From positions 1-35,641 of the forward strand of contig CAYZHV010000011.1 of the NCBI GenBank assembly GCA_964478055.1: a DNA stretch of 35,641 bases. The letters are read 5' to 3'. Positions 30,896 through 35,641 of this stretch are shown one piece after another. Every line of letters starts with the position of its first letter. Position 1 is the first letter of the stretch. A program made the position numbers and the translations under genes. The notes under the pieces were generated by a model, which did not search any database, was not told the origin of the DNA, and worked only from the letters and a program-made list of their open reading frames with translations. Source of the stretch: CAYZHV01 sp964478055 (GTDB taxonomy: Bacteria; Spirochaetota; Spirochaetia; DSM-27196; Alkalispirochaetaceae).

Positions 30896-31654
30896 ATGCC
30901 GGCGTCGGGACAACTGAGTCTATACCATCTAACCCGGGCAAGTGGGGACCCCCTCTTTGTTCACCCCTTTACGAGCGGCGGTTCCACGTTTCAGCTCTTG
31001 AACGCCTCCCAGGTAGTAGGCCACTACGGCCAGGAGCCGCGGGTGGAGTCGCTGACCATGTTTCGAAACCAGATGTATCGCCGTATTGAGGAAGATGTCC
31101 GGGACTGGATCGCCGAGAAGCGCTTTTTGCCGCGCTTTCTCTTTGGGGCTGCGGTCTTTTTGGTGACCTACCTGCTTTTCTCGCTTGTGGTGCGAGACCC
31201 CATACCAATGGTGGATGAGCTTCTTCTCGCTCTCGGGGCGAGTGTCGGGACCTATTTTCTCATTGGTCGCCGGGATCTCCGCTCTGAAGAGGCCTCCAAA
31301 CGGAGAATCGCCCTTCGCAATAAGGTGGACGGTGCCGTCTTTACCCAGAATGCCTTTGTAAAAGAGGTTGAAGAGAGTCTACAGAGCTATGACAACACGT
31401 CCCGGGCGAAGCTTGTTGAGCGGCTCAACAGCGCAGAAGCGGAGCCCATCTGGGCCGAGCATGGGGAGGAAGCCACACGCTTTTTCGAGGCGCTCCAGGC
31501 TTTTATGCGGAGCAAGACGGTTAGGCAACTGGAAAAGCGAATCTCCAAGGGCAAAGGGCTCGGCTCCCTAACGGATCCGAGCCGCTTCTCCGAGCTCGAT
31601 CTTCCGCTCTTTTTACTCTACGTGGAGTTGAAGCAGGAGCTCGCCTCAGTCTGA
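30896..31654 (+). CDS. Unknown protein with two transmembrane helices
   Basis: A 252-residue protein I do not recognise. Residues 1-75 are soluble; two hydrophobic segments follow around 80-100 (FLFGAAVFLVTYLLFSLVV) and 105-125 (ELLLALGASVGTYFLIG), separated by a short turn, so both termini are likely on the same side. Residues 128-252 are charged and helical. The ATG at 30896 is preferred over a TTG at 30854 in the same frame, because a consensus -35 hexamer overlaps that upstream stretch. It lies 45 bases after the ankyrin gene and converges on the UPF0164 gene, with 12 bases between the two stops. Confidence 0.72.
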   Translation: MPASGQLSLYHLTRASGDPLFVHPFTSGGSTFQLLNASQVVGHYGQEPRVESLTMFRNQMYRRIEEDVRDWIAEKRFLPRFLFGAAVFLVTYLLFSLVVRDPIPMVDELLLALGASVGTYFLIGRRDLRSEEASKRRIALRNKVDGAVFTQNAFVKEVEESLQSYDNTSRAKLVERLNSAEAEPIWAEHGEEATRFFEALQAFMRSKTVRQLEKRISKGKGLGSLTDPSRFSELDLPLFLLYVELKQELASV

Positions 31655-31666
31655 GCCCCTCGGCGG

Positions 31667-33043
31667 CTACTCACCGGATTCGCCACCTGGCGTGGCTTCG
31701 CCTTCTTCCGGTGTCTCGTCTTCCGGCGGCGGTGTCTCTTCCCCGGTCTCTTCTTCCCCGAGGGCGCCGGAGTCTAACAACTCCTCCAATTCTTCAACCG
31801 TATCGAGTTCCGGCCCGAGATCCTGGGTGCCGAGCTGAATCTGCTCCATCTCTTCCTGCAGCGCCTTTGAACGGAGCGCGGTTTCCAGGGTTTCTTCCGC
31901 GGGCTCGAAGTCGGGGTCGATCTCCAACGCCTCCCTGGTGAGCTCGATGGTCCGCTCCAGATCTCCAGCGGCGTAGGCCACGAGAGACTCCAGATAGAGA
32001 TCCTCCACCCGGGCCGCCTCCTCCGCCCGGCCCCGATCGCCGAAGTTGAACTTGGCCTGCAGGCTGAAACGATCGAAACTGCCGATCTGGGTGGTCATGT
32101 CGAGGGTGTAATTGATGCTCAGGGTAATATCCTGGATATCCACTATGCCGCCGAGGGTTATCCGAGGGTTACCCCCACGAATCAGGAGGCCCGTGTGGGC
32201 CGAGAAGAAATCAGTGACGGTGACCGAGGCGCCGTTGGCGAGGCCGATGGCCTCGGCGGGATCATTTGTGCCGACGATAAAGGGGTAAATGAGCTCCGAG
32301 GAGAGGACCAGGGGACGGAGGGGCGAGTAGGAAAGACCGAGATGAGCCGCCGAGGGGAGGGGCTCCCCGTCGACGGGAGGGCCGAGGTTCTTTACGGTTA
32401 GGCCCACCGAGGCGTTTCGGTCTCGTGATGCGTACGGTTTGAGTGCGTTGAAACGGGTAAGGGCGCCAATGTCCGCCATGAACCCCGCCTGATTCTGGTC
32501 CGGTCGAATCGGATTATTGCGGTAGGCGACCTTGAGGGTGGTCCCGAGGGCGATGCCGTAGAAATAGAAGCTGCTCAAGAAGTTGTAGGAAGCGTTGGCC
32601 CCCACAACAGTCTCGGTAAAGCGAATCGATTTCTCCTGCTCACCGTAGGCGTCATACTCCGTAAAGGGAACGTGGAGAAACTTGCCTCCCACACCGATAC
32701 CGAAATCCTCGTCCCGGATAGTGTAAACCATACCCTCCATATTGGCGTCGGCGATAAGGTTAGTATGAAAAAGGGAGAGTTCCGTGTAGGTGAGGGTGGA
32801 GCTGGCGGCAGGGTTGGCCTCAAAGTAGCTCGAGTCTCGGGCAACCGCGGAATAGGCCGTACCCATCCCCTCATACTCACCGCCCATGGGTATGTTCAAG
32901 GTTGGGAAGGTCGTCAACCCCGTGTTTTTTACTTCAAATGTGTCAAACAGGCTGCTCCACCAGACGAGGGTCTCCGCGCTCTGCGAGTGGAGCGGTAGGA
33001 GCGCGACGGCACTCATCAAGAGCAAAACGACAGCGCGGCGCAT
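31667..33043 (-). CDS. UPF0164/FadL-like outer-membrane protein with TPR and acidic tail
   Basis: A 458-residue exported protein. Residues 1-22 form a signal peptide (MRRAVVLLLMSAVALLPLHS). Residues 25-340 are a beta-rich barrel like the treponemal UPF0164/FadL-like outer-membrane proteins, with the early GGEYEGMGTAYSAVARDSSYFEANPAA segment and many alternating strands. About residues 345-395 look like one TPR unit (YLESLVAYAAGDLERTIELT...LEIDPDFEPAEETL). The last 60 residues are dominated by Glu, Pro and Gly. Known relatives are proposed to carry hydrophobic ligands across the outer membrane. A -10-like TATTAT ends 11 bases before the ATG, with no Shine-Dalgarno sequence. It diverges from the large TPR gene. 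Confidence 0.85.
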   Translation of the reverse strand: MRRAVVLLLMSAVALLPLHSQSAETLVWWSSLFDTFEVKNTGLTTFPTLNIPMGGEYEGMGTAYSAVARDSSYFEANPAASSTLTYTELSLFHTNLIADANMEGMVYTIRDEDFGIGVGGKFLHVPFTEYDAYGEQEKSIRFTETVVGANASYNFLSSFYFYGIALGTTLKVAYRNNPIRPDQNQAGFMADIGALTRFNALKPYASRDRNASVGLTVKNLGPPVDGEPLPSAAHLGLSYSPLRPLVLSSELIYPFIVGTNDPAEAIGLANGASVTVTDFFSAHTGLLIRGGNPRITLGGIVDIQDITLSINYTLDMTTQIGSFDRFSLQAKFNFGDRGRAEEAARVEDLYLESLVAYAAGDLERTIELTREALEIDPDFEPAEETLETALRSKALQEEMEQIQLGTQDLGPELDTVEELEELLDSGALGEEETGEETPPPEDETPEEGEATPGGESGE

Positions 33044-33054
33044 TTCTGTAGTGA

Positions 33055-33060
33055 ATAATA
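33055..33060 (-). promoter_or_regulatory. -10-like element of the UPF0164 gene
   Basis: TATTAT on the minus strand (ATAATA at 33055-33060), 11 bases from the ATG at 33043; the -35 region is weak. The remaining 100 bases up to the divergent TPR gene hold TTGACC on the plus strand but no convincing partner -10. Confidence 0.3.
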
Positions 33061-33166
33061 CCTCAGTGCAATACCTTTATCTACGGGTAGAAGTTTCAAC
33101 GGTTGACCTAGAGCAGCCGATTATTGAATAGTGAAGCCGGGTCGGCAGGAAAAACGTATAGATATA

Positions 33167-35641
33167 ATGAAAAGACGCGTCCTTTCCGGAGCGGCTGTAT
33201 TTCTCACACTTTTCGTTCTTTTTGTACCAGGTACGCTCCACGCGATGGGCCAGCAGGAAGACCCGATCAGGCAGGCCGAGGAGTTGATGGAGGAGAACCG
33301 GCTCAACGAGGCGATCCGCCTCCTCGAGCAGACTATCCGAGAAGAGCCGGAGCGAATACATGAGGCGGAGGATCTCCTCCGGGAAATACGGCGGCGCCGT
33401 GGAAGTTACAACGAACTATTTCAGCAACTCATCGCTCACCTTCTGGAGAACCCTGAAGACCTGGAGACAACTCTAGACATCATTAATCGTATGGAAGCCC
33501 TCGACACGGAACCGAACGAGCGCACCAGACTGCAGGTAGCACAGGCGCGCGAGATAGCGCAGCTGGCCTACGACCGTGCCCGGGCGGAGCGCGCGATGAA
33601 CGAAGCGCTCCTCGCCCTGGAAGAGAACCGGTTCCAGGACGCGATTTCGATCTACGTGAGCCTCCGAGATTTTCAGCGACCGGAATTCGAGGAGCGCGGC
33701 TACAGCGACATATTCCGAGCCACAGTGGACAGCGCAGTAGAGCAGGTCTATCAGACCACCGACAGCTTTCTCGCCGTTTCGGACGCAGTCAGTGAGAGCT
33801 CGACGACCCTTCTCACCAGCCTCGAAAACCCAGAGGATCCCGAAGATCCTGGCCCGTTCCCGGTGGAGGAGCTTCTGGCGAACCTCGCGGAGGTTACTCG
33901 ACTTCGTGATCTCCTGGAAAGCAGCGGCGAGGCGATTAGGACCCAGCGCCAACGGGTGCGGCTGGAATTTCCCGAAAACCCGGTGGACTGGTACCTGGTC
34001 TTTCAGGATCAGATTATCAGAGGAAGAAGTGAGAACCGCGGGGAGGAGGGGCTCCTGCCGGCGATTCGGCAGTTCGCCGAACACCAGATCGACCGTTCCC
34101 TGGAGGTCGCCACAGGGGAGGCCGAGGCGCGAAGAGAAGCGGCTCTGGCAGCCTTCGAGGAGGAAGAGTATACCGCCGCGGAGGAGCTCTTTCCTCTGAT
34201 GACTCCATACTACCAGGTGGTTCAGCGGCTCGTGGCAGCGGAACAGGAGGCGTATGTTGCCCAGGTTACGCCGTCCGCGGCGGAAAACCAGTTCAACGAC
34301 GACGCCCTGGACCGTTTCCTTTCGGCGTCTTTCCGGGCGCGCTCCGGCGTCTACTCCGCTAATCTTTCCGAACGGCTCCAGGAGCTCGGTTTCGACGTTG
34401 AAGAGCTTCCCCAGGAGCTCGAGGCCCTGGAGGAGCTCAAGACCGAAACAAGTGAGAATGTCGGCGTTCTTCAGGAGCTGCTTGCCGATTGGGAGAGTGA
34501 GACCTCCGGCGTGGTAGCGCAACTCGAACAAGAGAGCCTGCCGCCTAGAGCGGAGAGGGCGGCTAGCGACGTAGAGAACCGAATCAGGAGTATTCTGGAG
34601 ACCGGACCTCAGCGCCTGGAGGCAACCATAGCCGCCCGGATCATAGAGCTGACTCGCACAGAGGTGGCCCCGACGCCGGAGACCGTCTCCGAGGAACTCC
34701 CTGAAGTTGCCGCCCTGGTAGAGGGAACGGAAGAACAACTACAACAGATCGAAGAGGGAGAAGACATACAGATATCCCGGTATCCCGATCGGGCTTTGGA
34801 CCGGTACGAGAACTTGCAGAATGAGATTACCGGTGCCGTCACCCGGCTGTCCGGACTTCTGGAACGATTCAGCGAGGAACCACCCTACGTTCAGGAAGAT
34901 CAGAGAGTAGAGAGTGAGTTGGAGGCGGCGGAGACACTCCTGAACAGGGTCCAGGGACTCCAGGAAACCCTCGCAAGCCGCATAGATGAAATGGAAGCGC
35001 AGATTGCGGAGGCTGAGGATCTCCGGGAGGAAGCCGACGAACTGGTGGCCGAGACCCGGGCAGCTCTTTCCGCCCTGCAGGTCAATACCGCTCGGAATCT
35101 CTGGGAGCAGGCGCGAGAGGCGTACTACGAGTCCCTCTCGATCCAGGAAGACGAAGCGTATCGAGAGAGCGTTGACCAGCTGGTCCTTGCCCTGGGTAAC
35201 GAGATTCAGGAAGCCCAGAACCGGTTGATAGTTCGGGAGGTCCGGGAGCTGATCAACGAGGCAAATGAGCTCTACAACGCCGACGAGTTTGGTGGTGCCC
35301 GGGATGCCCTGGTGGAAGCGGAGCAGCTCTGGAGTCAGGTGTATGTCGACCCCAACCCCGAGGTTGAGCGGCTTTTGAGGCTCGTCAACGCTGCCCTCAG
35401 CATAGAGGAAGGACGGGAACTGACCGAGACGGATCCGCTCTTCCCTGTTCTGGGTAACTACCTCAATCTTGCTCAGCAGGACTTTCGGCAGGGCCGGACG
35501 CTCTACACTTCCGGACAGGAGCAGCAGGGAGAGCGACTTCTGAACCGGGCGATCGAGAATCTGCGGAACGTCCGAGAGGTGCGCCCCCTGAACTGGAATG
35601 CCCGGATTCTCGAGCTCCGGATCCTGCAAATTACCGAAGAA
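33167..35641 (+). CDS. Large exported TPR/coiled-coil protein, 3' end beyond window
   Basis: 825 codons are open to the window edge. Residues 1-26 are a signal peptide (MKRRVLSGAAVFLTLFVLFV, cleavage after LHA), with no lipobox Cys. TPR-like helical pairs follow (AEELMEENRLNEAIRLLEQTIREEP and ALLALEENRFQDAISIY). Long Glu/Leu/Arg-rich helices with coiled-coil character run from about 180 to 680, and TPR-like units recur near the end (LINEANELYNADEFGGARDALVEAEQLW). It is very acidic. This suggests a periplasmic scaffold or assembly protein. ATG 33167 has no strong ribosome binding site. The long open frames on the opposite strand come from codon bias. Confidence 0.85.
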   Translation, partial: MKRRVLSGAAVFLTLFVLFVPGTLHAMGQQEDPIRQAEELMEENRLNEAIRLLEQTIREEPERIHEAEDLLREIRRRRGSYNELFQQLIAHLLENPEDLETTLDIINRMEALDTEPNERTRLQVAQAREIAQLAYDRARAERAMNEALLALEENRFQDAISIYVSLRDFQRPEFEERGYSDIFRATVDSAVEQVYQTTDSFLAVSDAVSESSTTLLTSLENPEDPEDPGPFPVEELLANLAEVTRLRDLLESSGEAIRTQRQRVRLEFPENPVDWYLVFQDQIIRGRSENRGEEGLLPAIRQFAEHQIDRSLEVATGEAEARREAALAAFEEEEYTAAEELFPLMTPYYQVVQRLVAAEQEAYVAQVTPSAAENQFNDDALDRFLSASFRARSGVYSANLSERLQELGFDVEELPQELEALEELKTETSENVGVLQELLADWESETSGVVAQLEQESLPPRAERAASDVENRIRSILETGPQRLEATIAARIIELTRTEVAPTPETVSEELPEVAALVEGTEEQLQQIEEGEDIQISRYPDRALDRYENLQNEITGAVTRLSGLLERFSEEPPYVQEDQRVESELEAAETLLNRVQGLQETLASRIDEMEAQIAEAEDLREEADELVAETRAALSALQVNTARNLWEQAREAYYESLSIQEDEAYRESVDQLVLALGNEIQEAQNRLIVREVRELINEANELYNADEFGGARDALVEAEQLWSQVYVDPNPEVERLLRLVNAALSIEEGRELTETDPLFPVLGNYLNLAQQDFRQGRTLYTSGQEQQGERLLNRAIENLRNVREVRPLNWNARILELRILQITEE

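Noticed and set aside
33473..35629. Two long open frames on the minus strand (421 and 296 codons) opposite the TPR protein
   Set aside because: They lie inside a gene with a signal peptide and coherent TPR/coiled-coil sequence; the antisense translations are Leu/Arg/Gly-rich with no family motif. High GC and Glu-rich codons remove stops from the opposite strand.
1..35641. CRISPR arrays, tRNA or rRNA genes, transposases, phage genes
   Set aside because: None seen: no spaced repeats of 25-40 bases, no tRNA-like or rRNA sequence, and no transposase or integrase motifs in any convincing reading frame.

Overview
The window looks like a chromosome segment of a free-living spirochaete of fairly high GC content. 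The best lineage marker is a UPF0164/FadL-like outer-membrane protein of the kind known from Treponema (31667-33043). A PPi-type phosphofructokinase and several spirochaete-like conserved proteins fit with this. The genus is not assigned. Gene density is high, and I see no tRNA, rRNA, insertion sequence, prophage or CRISPR array.

Layout, left to right. 1-2328: a pfp fragment (-), diverging from manA and a DUF188 gene (+). 2441-3688: an FprA-type diiron flavoprotein. 3795-6461: asnS (-) and arcA (+), divergent from a mirror-symmetric promoter pair. 6504-10324: an aroF-proA-proB-folB operon. 10455-11216: a 56-residue basic protein, then dcd. 11213-13827: glucokinase and a UDPGP-family pyrophosphorylase (-). 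13923-17379: a DHH-PHP-SDR operon (+). 17536-23567: a DeoR regulator heading a 2-oxoacid dehydrogenase operon in the order E2, E3, fused E1 (-). 23838-26179: fucU and fucI (-) behind a LacI-type operator. 26314-31654: a membrane protein, an aldo/keto reductase, an esterase, an XRE regulator, a cupin, an ankyrin protein with a Rossmann/TIR-like N-terminus, and a two-helix membrane protein. 31667-35641: the UPF0164 protein with a TPR and acidic tail (-), diverging from a large TPR/coiled-coil exported protein cut by the window end.

The metabolic theme is sugar uptake products to central metabolism: manA, pfp, glk, UDP-glucose synthesis, fucI/fucU, an SDR related to the dehydrogenase half of rhamnulose-1-P aldolase/dehydrogenases, and a pyruvate-dehydrogenase-type complex. 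Amino-acid and cofactor genes are interspersed.

The most notable signals are regulatory. About a dozen genes have no Shine-Dalgarno sequence but carry a -10-like hexamer 6-11 nt before the start codon, as expected of leaderless mRNAs; others have strong AGGAGG-like sites. asnS and arcA share a self-complementary -35 hexamer with both start codons equidistant from its centre. The deoR promoter is overlaid by CTTAC direct repeats phased at exactly 11 bp. The manA promoter spacer is itself a near-perfect palindrome. All promoter and operator calls were made by eye.
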